A stretch of DNA of 64,000 nucleotides from Monocercomonoides exilis (lineage: Eukaryota; Preaxostyla; Oxymonadida; Polymastigidae). Shown here one piece after another: positions 11,753-25,000 of the stretch (position 1 is the stretch's first letter; the number at the start of each line of letters is the position of its first letter). The DNA is taken from assembly GCA_001643675.2 (NCBI GenBank), contig LSRY02000010.1:439001-503000 (forward strand), read 5' to 3'. The position numbers and the translations under genes are program-made. The notes beneath the pieces were generated by a model. It made no database searches. It was not told the origin of the DNA and was given only the letters and a program-made list of their open reading frames with translations.

Positions 11753-12152
11753 TAAGTGTCAATAATGGTGGACACTTTCAATAACTGTTGACAGTGGAAT
11801 TGTCTCTATAACCATTGACATTTGCTTTTTGATAATAAACCCAATCATTTCTTCTATAAATACAAACTAATAAGTCATACCAAAATGATACAACTTGCTT
11901 CCAAGAATAAAGAAAGATTCAATTGTAATATTCGGAAAAACTCGGAGAAATAAGATTCTCCGAGTTTCTCCGAAAAGAATAAATGATTTTTGAATTATTT
12001 CATTGTGTTAAATGGGTAATTAAAACAATTCATATAAGTTTGTATTTATTGAAGAAATGATTGGGTTTATTATCAAAAAGCAAGTGTCAACGGTTGTTGA
12101 GATAATGCGACTGTCCACGGTCATTGAAAGTGTCCACCATTATTAATACTTC
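11753..12152. mobile_element. Foldback MITE family B, copy 2
   Basis: Starts (TA)AGTGTCAATAATGGTGG and ends with the near-mirror CCACCATTATTAATACTT. Arms pair along their length with scattered mismatches (for example CCCAATCATTTCTTC against GAAGAAATGATTGGG). The centre shares the CTCGGAGAAATAAGATTCTCCGAG palindrome type with copy 1. It is more diverged than copy 1, so older or degenerating. No coding capacity. Confidence 0.75.
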
Positions 12153-12705
12153 CAATAAATAATATCCTATTGATTGAAACCAAAAATGATTGTGTTGTTT
12201 TTTATTCGCATCGTCACTTTCATGAGGCTTTTTTCAAATTTCGTTTCAATGTTTGAATTGAGTCATTATCAACCCTAACAATTGTTTAGAGCACTTATAT
12301 GCAAATAAATAAATTAATAAAAGGGATTTTTTTTTGTTTCTGAAACAAATTATCCGAAATTTTTGTTATTTTTATTTTCGATTAAAGGACAGTTGTTTTT
12401 GAGAACGAAAGCACTGAAAAAGTGAAATGAAGAATAAAACATTTTATCAAAATAAAAGAGAGCTGATGAATGTTAACTTATGAACGCAAAGCTTTTTAAT
12501 GTTGAGTATTTTAAACTTTGAAGGGAACTTTTAAGAAAACTTAATCCAATTCCTTGAAAATAGAGATGTGAATTACAAAATTTCAAAGCTAAACCATACA
12601 TTTCATTTTTTGCTCCGTTGTTGTTTCAAACTTTTCATATCGAATTGCAGTATATAAAGAAATAACTATATCATTAATGTATTATTCACAAACATGTGAC
12701 AATTT
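12153..12705. other. AT-rich intergenic DNA between foldback elements
   Basis: About 550 bp of A/T-rich sequence without a supported gene or repeat. Confidence 0.4.
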
Positions 12706-13062
12706 TAGATTGTGCAAAAAATACTGGACAAGACCGATTTCTCAATAACCGCAAAATGAATGATTCTGATAATTTTTATCACAATATATCTCATCAATTC
12801 AAACTCATTTGATAAACGAGATTTTCAAAATAGCTTCATTTGTGCTCAGAGAAAATTATTTTTAAAATCTCGGAGGAACTCAAAATCTCATTTCTCAAAG
12901 ATTTCAATTTCAATTTTCTCTGAGCACAAATTAAGCTATTTTGAAAATCTCGTTTATCAAATGAGTTTGAATTGATGAGATATATTGTGATAAAAATTAT
13001 CAGAATCATTCATTTTGCGGTTATTGAGAAATCGGTCTTGTCCAGTATTTTTTGCACAATCT
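12706..13062. mobile_element. Foldback MITE family A, copy 2
   Basis: A nearly perfect inverted repeat from 12707 to 13062 (one mismatch noticed across the outer ~150 bp of each arm). Its sequence follows family A copy 1: GGACAAG(A/G)(C/T)CGATTTC, then TGAT(T/A)CTGA, then CTCATTTGATAAACGAGA and TCATTTGTGCTCAGAGAAAA. It ends at AGATTGTGCAAAAAATACTGG, equivalent to the inner copy of the terminal motif, and lacks the outer CAGTTA...CCGGAC unit. It is thus a shorter variant or has lost its tips. Confidence 0.75.
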
Positions 13063-16000
13063 TTGCCAAGAACAAAAATTTCCAATCTTTTTATTTAAAA
13101 ATATTCACTCTTGGTTGATGGATTTGCTTTGATGAGAATGAAGAAAATGCATTTTTAATTCATTTATTTTTATTTTATATTTGACTTTTTTTTCTTTTTC
13201 TTTTTTTTTCTTTTGATACCACATTTTCGTTAGGATTGAGAAAAATTTTTGAAATCTTAATGTGTTTCAAAAAATATAAACATTTATAATTCAATTGAAG
13301 CAAAGGAAATAACAGAAAGCATTGATCTTGCAGCTCTTTTTTATTAAAAAAATCTCATTGAGAATGTGATTTTGATAAAAATTTGAACGAAAGTGTTTAT
13401 TCCAAAACAACAAATAAGAAAAACAATTATTTATTTATTTATTTATTAATTTTCCCACAAATGTTGAATGAATGACAATATTAATAAAGCAACAGTTTGA
13501 CTTGAAATAATTACAGAGGAATCACAAAATGGATATATCACTTAACAGTGTTCATTTTTGAATATTCTTAACAATTATTCAATCTGAAAAATTTGACAAA
13601 AATAATAAGGTTTCAAAAATAATCACACATGTGTATTGAATTTTAAAAAATATTAACAAAAACAATTTGTTCAAGATTATCTTTCTTGCCGTTTTTTGTA
13701 AATTAAAAAATGGACTTTCAGAAGTATTGGTGTATTGATTTAATAACACTGATAATTATTGAAAAGAATTAAAATATGCACTTCCTTGTATATTTGAATT
13801 TTTAAAAATTTTGTTTTGTCACATTTTTATTTAAATAAACGAACGATCGTTTACATAACATTTTCGAAAAGATCAAAATACAATGTTTTGGTCCGCAGGA
13901 ATTGTGCAAAAGACAATGCATTCTGTAACTTCCATGAAACTCTGAGAACAGTTTATAGTTTCAATTGGGAAAGAGCTACTTCTTTATCGCTTTGAAATGA
14001 GCGTGAAAAAAGTGGGTTTTTAACATTTTTTGTTTTTTGATGCGATTGTCTTCATCCATCGAAAAAAATGATTATCCCCAGGCTTAAGAGTTATGTTTCT
14101 GTGTGGTGTGTATTTTATTTTATTCATTCTTTGCAAAGAATTTGATTTTGTTGAAAAACAAAAAGCTTGAAAACTTCTGTTGGATGCTCAAAAACATCAA
14201 ATCGTGATGTTTGCCAACAACAAAATGCGCATGTTTGTTTATTCAAAGGAGATGTTGGCTTTGCAAGATTGAAATCATTTTTGACAACTTCAATCATAGA
14301 AATTTATTTCTATCAAGATTGCAGTTGAAATGGAGATGAAAGTTATCGTGACAAATAAACATATTGGAATAGAACATTCGGAAAATGTTGCGCATTCGGC
14401 TTCTCCCCAACGCTGCATATTGTTCAACTTTGTTGAATTTTGTAATTAGAGGAAAAATGCTTGAAAATTTGTATTTGCCAGCTCTAATTCTTTGGAAGGC
14501 ATTCAGTCAATCTTGTTGCAAATAGATTTTCTGATTTTCAGTTTATCAGCGAATATTTGCATTCTTTTCCATTTCATTGCTGTTCCTGTTATCAATCAAT
14601 TTCTGGAAAAGCAAGTTCATTGATGAAACACCATTTGATATTCCTTTGAATGAACAAACTGGATTTTGAAAATCAGCATTAATGAGGCAGGGTGGATCCT
14701 TTGCTATCCTTCATCTTCTTTATAACGGATGCAATCAAATAAAGCAAAAGTATTTTTGATGCGTTGTATTGGCTGGATTTTCAATTTTTTCAATCATACA
14801 AATGAAAAGTCAATTCCAAAAGAGAACAAAGGGAAAAATGGAGTTATCAAGAAAGATGAAGCAGTTGCATGAGATTCAACAATTTCAATTTCAACATGAA
14901 GAAGAAGAAAATGATTTTGGATGGAAAGGTTATATCCAATCAAAGCATACCTTTAGGAGTCTTATCAATTGAAAAACAAAAAGAGGTGTTTTATATTTGT
15001 TTGTATCTATTGTTTGAATTCTATTTATTTTATTTATTTATTTCTCTTATTCTGGATTAATTGATATTTGGTTTTTTTTAATAGACAGACAAATGGAAAT
15101 GGGAAATATTCAGATTTTGAAAAGATAATCAGCAATTGTGACAAATCAGGAGCTGAAGGGAATTATCTTTTTTGGATGATTCAAGTTATTTAAAGACAAC
15201 TACGAAAGAAGGAAGGAAATGAGGAACAATGAAATCGGAGCTGATTTCACACTTTGAGGAAACAAATTCTCAGAGGGAGATGAAGTGAGAAGACAATTTG
15301 GTTTGATTTTTTTATTTCATTGTTTTTGTTAAAAATCCATTTTTTGGAATATGAATTTTGCCAGGAGTTATTCTCTTTCAAATTTGGAGTTGAATATTTC
15401 TATCTGCACAGCATTCCAAAGGATTCATCTTTCATCCACTATCTTTGCATTAACTGTCATTTCTTTTCGTGAAATGAGCAGGAACTGTATTGACTCACAG
15501 GATGAAAGAATTAGATAATGAATAGAAAATGAAAGATTGAAATGAGGTTTGAGACGACAAGCTGAATGTATTTTTGAAAAATAAAAAAAAGTTTGATTAT
15601 AAAAAAGTGAGAACATGGAATAACAACTTGTTTCATTGTTCTTTTTTTATCTCATATATTTTTTTTGAATGTTTGTATTTCTTTCTCATTGTGCCTTTTT
15701 GTTGATTATTCATTGTTTTTGAATGAAAAATCTATTTACTTCATTTTTTTTTTTGATCCTTTCATATTTGAATTCAGCGAACAAGATGATGAAAAAAGAA
15801 TGAAACAAAATGATGAGTGAGCTTGTTGACAGTTGATATTTAGAACATTTATTGTTGTTTCTGAAGAGTTGGAAATTGAAAAAATATCTTTCAAATAATT
15901 CTAATTATTGATGATTCAAAAAGTTTGTGGATATTTTTAATTCTTTCATGAAGAATTTATTCTTTTTCAAATTTTGGATTTGGCAGGAAAAGAGAAGAAA

Positions 16001-16073
16001 AGATGAATGATTTATCAAAATGACCCATAACAGAATAACTCGAGTGAGAAAAACAGAATAAAAAGGGAATTAA
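13063..16073. other. Gene-free AT-rich region upstream of the surface protein gene
   Basis: Three kilobases with no supported gene on either strand. Frames are short and lack family signatures; the longest (around 14769-15060 and 15425-15616) look random. Some stretches (for example 14160-14340 and 14820-14940) have fewer stops and higher purine content, and may be decayed coding sequence, but nothing can be identified. The last few hundred bases must hold the promoter of the gene at 16074. Confidence 0.5.
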
Positions 16074-19000
16074 ATGAGAAATCGAGTTTTTATTGTTTTG
16101 AGTTTTGTTGCCTCTGCATCCATATTGCAATGTCAGTGCATGTCCTTGGGTTCAACAATTGAAGATGCATTCTCGAAGGATGGAGAGAAAGAAAGCGAAA
16201 TGATTCCTGCATGTGAACATTCATCAGACTATGGTGAATTTGAGATGAAAACATTTGATACAAAAAATGAGGAAATGCATTGTTCCCTCAAAAATGGAGA
16301 CAGCGAAGGAGCTGATGAAAGAAAAAGGGTTTTGATGAAAAACAAGGAAAACAAAGCCAAAGTGAAGAGCAATGATCCTTTTGATGAAAAACGTGAGGAT
16401 TGTTCAAATACTGACATTTTGAAAGTGGGCAGAAAGGGGAATGGATTTGGGAGAAGTGAGATGAAAGGAAGTGTGATTTTGAAGAATTCGTCAGTGCATT
16501 TGAGAGGATTGGGGATGGGCTGTGGAGATGGAAAAGGCATTGCCTGTGCTTGGAGCGAAAGTGAGATTGCGATGGATGGATGTGGGGTGATTGTGGAAAG
16601 TGGTATTTCGCCATTGGATTTGAAGGGAAGCTGTGCAACATTGGTGAATATCTCTCTCAAAACTTCAAAAACTCAATTCCCTCAAATTCCTCCTCTTTTT
16701 GCTTCAAATCCAACTGAGGATCGTTTGCAATGTTTTGGAAGAGTTTCGATTTGTTCATCTCGTTTTTCTTCAATGACACTCTCTTCAGCGCCATTTTTGT
16801 CATCACCATCTATTGAGAGTGCTTCACTCTCAAACATGGTTTTTTCCAACATTTCGATATCTCCATCTTCTCGAGGATCTGTTTCAACATCTTGTTGGGA
16901 ATGCTCCACTTTGATGGATGGCTGCTTATTCTTATCAGTTTGTGATGTGTATGATGGAGGAATCATCCAATCAATCAATTCTCCACTTTCATCGCTGGTT
17001 GTTTCAAACACCTCATTTGTTGGGTGTTGTCGCACAAGAAATGTTGAATTCATTGGAAGCGAAGATAACAAGAAATCCCCAGGAAGGCAGAATTTAACAG
17101 ATAATGGAGCAAACACATTCACTTGGTGCGAATGGAATGGTTCAAGAACAACTGGAACAACTTATTCTTACACTGATAGTGCATCAAATGGCGGAGCTAT
17201 TTTCATGTGTAGTCGGCCAATGGGAATGCTTTCAGTGAAATTATGTTCGTTCAATGTCTGTCTTGCGCACTACACTGGAGGAGGAATAACATGCAATTCA
17301 ATTGATTCAATTGAGATTGTGAACAGCAAATTCAATGGTTGTGTATCTGAAACTTTTATTGGAGGAGGAATATATGCTTGTCCGATTTCTGCATGTGTAA
17401 GGATCAGTGAATGCGAATTTTTGAATTGTAAAGCAAATGGAAATGGAGGTGGACTTAATCTTGAATCTTTTGGTGTTTCAAAATCGGAATGCATTAAAGA
17501 AGAACAGGGAGAAGGAGAAAGTGCTTGCATTTTTGAGTGCTCATTCACTTCTTGCTCAATCACAAATACGCTTGGAGGAGGGATGTTTTGCAAAGGTGTT
17601 CCAGCCACGCAATTCAAAATGAGGAGCATTCAGTTTATTTCTTGTTTAGCAGTATCAAGAGGAGGAGCGTTATGTTTTGCTCCTTGGCGTGAAGTGATGT
17701 TAGAAGATCATGTTTATTGCCTTTTCCTATTTTTCCATAATTGCACATGCACTGATTCCACTCCATGTGGTCGCGATATTTATTTCGAAGATCGTTACAA
17801 TCTTATGCCATCATCAGGTAATCCGTTATTTGAATCTTACACAACAAACCGTGATGATGAGAGAGTTTGTTTTGCATTCGATTATACAACTGGTAATTGG
17901 TCATATCAACACACGCAAAAGAAGTGGTGGTTGAATGAAGGAATAAAGAATATTTATGTGGGGTTTGGTGGAGATGACTCAAGTGATATGTGTGGGATGA
18001 GTGCTTCTGCTCCTTGCAAGACAGTTGGACATGCTGCGGAGAAGAGCATGGCACAGCTGAACTCTTCGATCACAGTGCTGAGTGGAAAGCATGTGAGCGA
18101 AGGGGCGACGATCAGTGTTGGGGAAAAGAAGATTTCAATTGTTGGGAAAGGGAAAGCAGTGAGTGTGATTGGGACAAGTGCGCTTTCTTCGCCTTCTCCA
18201 ACGCTGTTCAGCGTGACGAGTGGGCAGCTGGAGATGGGGCATGTGGGGATCGATCACAACTCAATAAGAAGCTCGTCACCGAATGTGTTTGTGGTGTCTG
18301 TTGGGAGCGGGACTCTTTCTCTGGAGGATGTGGTGATCTCATCAAGCGTTAATGGAGAGAGTGGAATATCGGCATCGGTGTTTGTGTTGGCTCTGTCGCA
18401 ATTGAGGATGAGTGATGTTGAGATAAAAAACATGAAAATGAATCAACCACTCTTTGCTGAACCATCATCAGCAGGATCATCATCAGGAGAGAGCATTCTG
18501 GGGAATTTGACAGTTCGAAATGTGAATCGGACAACAGGGGATGGGGTTGTGTTGGCAAAGAGGGTGAAGGCAGGAGAGACATTTGTGGTGTGGAATGCAA
18601 CGATGGAAGGGTGCGAGTGTGTGAATGGGAATGGCGGAGGGATAAAGGTTGAGTTGGAAGCGCCACCAAGCAAAGTTCGAATTGGAGATTCAACATCACA
18701 CAGTGGAGGAGCAACAGCATTTAATCGATGCAGTTGCAGAGGATATGGAGGAGGAGTGATGCTATTTCTGGCAGATGACTCATTTGATTTTACGATATCA
18801 TCAGTGAGTTTTGTTGGTTGCAGTGCTTCAAATGGAGGGAAAGATGTGTTTGTGAATGGGAGCAGGCTGGTGAGTGGGACAATAATAGCCACAAAGCTGA
18901 ATTTCTCACGAAATGTTTCTATTTATGATGAGCTGATGGGATATGACCGGAACGAGATAGGGATGGGAATATTCCCATTGAATGTGTTTTTTGACACATT

Positions 19001-22000
19001 TTCAGGAGCAGCACATGTGGGGAAAGCGGTGAATGGGTATGGAGGATATGACTCGTGGTTTTGTGGGTTTGGGTATTTTCCATGCAAAACGATCGCGTTT
19101 GCTTCACAGAACAGATTCAGTTCGTCAAAGAAGAACATTGTGCTGGATTCAGGGTTTGAGCTGGGAGAGGTTGTGTCGATGGCGGGGTCATATGAATGGG
19201 AGGTGTATTGTGGGATTAACAAGACGAATGTGAATGCGAGGGTGCCGAGTGGAATGACATCTTCGTATTTGATAAATATTCAGAGGGCAAGCTCAATAAA
19301 GAACATTGCGTTCCAAATTCCATTTTCCTTGTCGAGTGCAACATCGCTCATTGGTTTGACCAGCTCATCACTCACACTCACAGATTGCTCAGTTGCTCAT
19401 TCATCAGAGAGCACATCGAGTGTAGCCTTTGGATATAGCATTGTGAATGTGCAAGGTGGGAGTCTGAAAATGGAACGATTTGTGATTGGTGGAGCACTTG
19501 TGTTTGGAGCTCATTCAGCGATTGAATTTTGTGAAGGAATGACGAGTGTGATTTGTTCAGGATGCAATATCAGTGGAGTCAAAAGGAATGAAGGAGATGG
19601 AGGATGGATGAAAGGAACAGTTGGGTCGAGTGGAACATTGACTGTTGATGGATGTAATGTGAATGGGTGCAGTTGTGTTGGTGGAAAGGGAGGAGGAATA
19701 TATGTTGTGTTGAAGGGAAATGGGAAAGTGGTTGTGAATGGAACGAGTGTGATTGATGGGAATAAGGCAGAGAATAATGGAGGGAATGGAGGGAGAGGAG
19801 GAGGGATGTTTGTGTTGATGGAGAGTGGGGGATGTGGATTGACAATTGGACAGAATGTTGAGTTTTCGAAAGATCATGGGAATGTTGCAGAATATGGGAA
19901 GGATGTGTTTGTGAGCTGTGGGAGTGGAGTGTTTCTTGAGTCAAAAGTGAATACCAGTTCATTTGCATTTTTTGACGCAAGCACCATTCCATCAGATGTG
20001 TTGAAGCTGAGTGGGAGTGAAAATGGGGATGAAAGTGGAGTGATCCCACTGTTTGTGTATTTGTGCACAATGGGGACAAAAGTGATTGTTGATGGGAGTG
20101 GAAGAAATGGGATGGACCATAATCATTGTGGATTTGATGGATTCAGGTGTTTGACAGTTGATTATTGTGCGAACTCAAGAATGAGCAGCACTGTGAATGA
20201 AATAGAGGTTGTCTCATCTTCATCAATAGCAAAGGAAATCACAGGACCATCATCATTTGGTGTGAGTATTTCAGGCAGAATAACATCATCAGCGGGGGAG
20301 AGGATGGGAGTGAACGTGAGTGATGGAGGATCAGCCACACAAGATTATCTTGTTGGATGTTCGAATTCACTGGCAATGAGGAGACTTTCATTTATTGTGA
20401 AGAGTCAGTTGAATTCCAGGAGAAAAGCATTCATTCATTCAACATCAACACTCAGTGTGACGAACTGTTCAGTCTCATTTGAAAGTGGGGCATTGACAAG
20501 TGGAAAGATAGGATACAGCATCATTGACATGGCAGGAGGTTATCTGATTGTTGATGGATTTGTGATGGAAAGTGGAGTGACACTGACAGTGAATGGGAAA
20601 TCGCCAATATCAATGACAAGTGGAGTGAAATTGGAGATATTGAAAAGCAGAGTGAGTGGAGTGGAAGTGGAAGGTGGGAGTGAAGGTGGGGGATGCTTGA
20701 ATGTTGGGATGGGCGTTAATGGGAATGCGAAAATTGAAGAATGCAATATATCCTCAACATGTTCAGGTGAAAGCGGAATGAAAGGAGGGGGGATGATGAT
20801 ATCAGTAGGGAAGGGAGGAACATTGAAAGTGAAAGGAGTGAAATTATCGGGATGTGTTGTGCCAAGAGAGGATGTTGAGGATGGAGGAAGAGGAATGGGA
20901 GGAGGGATGTTTGTTGAACTTCCCAATCAATTGGGAACAGTCATTTTGGAAGGAATGACATTTGAGGGGTGCAATGCCTGGAAAGGGAAGAATATGTTTG
21001 TTTCGGGATGGGATCTGAGTGAGATTGTGAACAAGGATCATTTCAAATGGGAGATGAGTGATGAGGAGTTGAGATCATTGGATGAGTTGTGTGGATGGGA
21101 AAGGAAGACAACAGGAGAGGGATATGTGATTCCACTGGTTGTGTATTTGTGGGATAATTGGAGTGGGAATGGGTTTGTTTCGAAAGAGGCAGGAGGAGAC
21201 TTCAGTGGGTGTGGGTATTCAGAAGCTCCATGCTCATCAGTCGATCATCTGATTTCACTGCGATATGCAACACTTGAGGAAGGGGAAACCTCTATCAGCA
21301 TTGTTGAATCAGGATTGCTTCAAAAATCAATATCTTTGCAATCATCATCATTATCAATAACTCCTATTGTATCAATTGAGGGGAGCGAGAAAGGAACAGT
21401 TCTGAAAGTGAGAGAAATGGATGATGAGGATATTGGAAAGTCGATGATAACATCGAATATTTGTCTTTCTTTCATGAACCTGTCATTTTCTCTTCCAAAT
21501 GAATTGGGGAAGCATTTATCATTTATCCAATCATATTCCTCCTCTTCTGCAACACTTTCAATTATGAGCTGTTCTTTTATTTGTGAGGATTCAACAAAAG
21601 AAACGAAGTATTGTTTGATGAAAGCGGATGGAGGAAGTGTTATGATTGAGGATTGCTCTCTTTCTCAGTTCGTTCTGGCAAAAGGGTTTTTGGAGTTTGC
21701 TCCAGAAGTGAAAGTGATTGATGTGGTGAATCTTGCGATATCGAGCTCATCCATATCTGAAAAGAGTCTGATTTCACAGGGAGAGGAAGCACATGTAAGC
21801 AGATGGAATAAGAATGGAGAACGAAATGCAAAGACAATTATGAGGATGAACAGCTCAACATTCACAAACATCACATTCGAAGGGAACAACCCATGCATTG
21901 CGAATATGGATTCGTTTTCAGTTGGTGTGGAATGTGTGATGGAAGGGTGTGTGCTGACGAAGTGCATGAGTGAGATGAGCGAGGAAGGTGGAGGAATGAA

Positions 22001-25000
22001 GGTGTGTCTGAAGAGTGGAGAATCCGATCTGAAGGTGAGAGGATGCTCATTTGTGATGTGTGAGTGTTCAACGGTGAATGGGAGAGGAGGAGGAGTGATG
22101 ATTGATGCACTTGATCCAAATGAGGGATGCATTGATACAAAAATACCACCACTTGGACTGAGATTGGAGAACATCCGATTTGTGATGAACGAGGCATTTG
22201 TGGGGAAGGATGTGTTCATCAAGTGCCACTCGATTGCAGAGCAGGTGAATGAAACGCTGTTTGTGCTGGATTTCAGCCAGGATGCTCTGAAGTCGAACAA
22301 CTCAATTTGTGGGAGGGATGCAGTCAATGAAATTGATGTTGATCTGATTCCGCTGATCACATTCTTTCACTCAACTCAGGTGTTTGTGAGTGTGAATGGA
22401 AGCGATAGCAGACAGTGTGGAGCACAGAATACTCCGTGTCTGAGCATAAGTTGTGGGATTCAACATATTGAAAAAAGTCTTTTGAACGTGATGTGGATTG
22501 ATGGAGAATGCTTGATTGGTGGAGAGTGTGAGATAGGAGATTTGAATGTGAAATCATTGAAGAGAGCGCAGGCAACCATCCATTTTAATGCAAGGATTGA
22601 AGAAACAGGGAGCGAAGGGAGTGCGATTGTGTTTTTGAATGAGTGTGCTGTGGAGAGGTGTGAATTTGTGTTTGGGGAATCATTTGAAGGAGTTCAGGAA
22701 AGTATTTTGAAAGAAAAGGATGGGGAATTGGAGATTTCTGAGTGCAGATTTAGCTCAGCAACGATGGATCTGGTGATGAAGAACACGATTGTGAGTGTGG
22801 AGAGTGGAGAGCTGAAGATTTCAGAAACAATATTTGATGGGATTTGCACCACAGCACCACTTCTATCATTAACAAAAGAGGGAAAGATTGTGGTTTTTGA
22901 AACAAACATCTCAGAGATTGTTAGTGAAGGAGAAGTGATTCGCATTGGAATGAAGGCAGAGGTGGAGACGAAGGAAGTGAATTTTGAGAATATCTCTGTG
23001 GAAAATGAAGGAAGTGAGATGAGGATGGATAGAGCTGAAAAAGATGTGAGTGTATTGAACTGCTCTTTTGCGAAATGCAGGAGTACAAAAGAGAAGGGGA
23101 GAATGATGGAGATTTGTGAATGTTTGAATGTAAGGATTGGATCATGCGTGTTTGATGGAAGTGCAAATGAGAGAAATGAATATCATTTGAATGAAGAAGA
23201 GGAGATGTGCAGATGGGAAGGTTCTCTTGTGGATGTTGTGAATAGTTCTGTGATGATGAAAGATTCAACAATATCGAATTCACCAGAAGGTGGAATATCA
23301 ATGAGTGGAGGGGCAATTACTGTTTATGATGGAAGATTTGAAAACAACAATCCATCAATTGAGGGATATCCATCGCTGAGAAGAAACTTCATCTGTTCAG
23401 ATTCTGGAATATTGAATGTGATGAGTTTGAAAGGAGGAGATGGAGTTTTGCCAAATTCATCGCTTTGGATGTTGAATGAAGGGTGCAGTTTTGAAGGGAT
23501 TGTTTCAGAGAGAGATTCATCATTCTTCATTCCTGTATTAGAGAGTGTGGAAGCAAAAGGCGAGACAGATAGAATGAAACTGGCATTCAAAGGGATGCTT
23601 CTTGTTCCATGCAATTTGTCATTCTCAGTTGTGAAGAGTCTTGGAGAAGAGAAAGAGATTGAAAAACATCAATTTGATTCAAATGGATTCTTGTCAGAAA
23701 GAGAAGTTGAAGGGAGTGTAGCAAAAGATCTCATCAGCAGTTGTGGATATGAAATTGAGGTGAGCGTACATGTTTTGTTTGGGAGATCAGAATCTCCTTC
23801 TTCAACAAATTCAATCATTCTGAAGAACAAAAGTGAAATTGAACAAAAAGGGGATGAAAGAATTGCTGAAGGAGGAAAAGAAGGGAAATCGTTATGGATG
23901 TGGATTGTGATAGTTATATTTGTTGTTTTGTTCTTAATAGTTCTTGTTGTGTCAATTGTTCTGGCTGTTCGATGGAAGAAGCAAAAGAGACGAACAGAAG
24001 AATTGGAGATAATTGTGGAAGACAACATCAGAAAAGATCCGAAGCTGATTGAGATGGTGACGATGGAGATGTCACCTGAGGAGCAATGGAGGAGAGCAGA
24101 GAGAGAAGCAGAGAAGAAAAATGAAGAGAGGATAAAGAAGAGAATGAATGGGAAGGAGATGGTGCATTCGGAGTCTGAAGAGTATCTTTTGAGCGAGAGT
24201 GGATCAACAGAATACATATTGGGAAAGGACTCAGACAAGATTCCCGATTGGGCATTAGAAAAAGAGGAGGAGGAAGAGACAAGAAAAAGAACACCATCTC
24301 CATCCATTTCATCCACTTCAACAACAGACACTTCAGACACAGACACAACATTTGTTCGAACAGAAAGCCTGTGCCCCACCACCTCATCCATGTCAAACTT
24401 GGTGGATGCAATAGCCTGTTCTTCGCCTCATGAGAAGCTGATTGTGGATCTGCGAGATTCGTTGTTCATGTTGCTGCATGGGAGGAATGAAAAGAAAGAG
24501 ATTGCGATTGGCACTCTGCAGGAGAGAGAAGTGACCGCTGCCCAAATCCTGTTCTGGGTGGCGAATGGCGCACTTCACTCATTTGATGAGATGGAAAACA
24601 AACTTCAATCGTTGGCTAATCTGAGTCCTCACATTGTGCTGTTTTCAGAACACATGGTTATCTGTGTTGCCATGCACTCGGAGTGTTCTTCTTCCGATTC
24701 AGATTCATCTTCGATTTCATCATCCACGATTGTAACATCTTCGTCTGATGGCTCAAGAAGGAGCAAGAGATACGCACACTCGCCTCCACCTTCATCAGCG
24801 TTTGAGGATGATGAAGACAACAGAAATGAGTGTTTGCGATGGAAGGCACCTGAGCTGCTGATCAATATGAAGATGGGAGCAACAAAAGCTTCTGTTTCGT
24901 TTTCCATTGGGATGATGTTGTGGGAATGTTTGACACTGGAGATTCCATTTTCTGATTATGAGGCTGAGATGGCTGGAAGGAAAATAAGTGAGGGGCAACT

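Noticed and set aside
14769-15060. Possible small gene upstream of the surface protein
   Set aside because: Short overlapping frames with no family signature and no splice sites that extend them.
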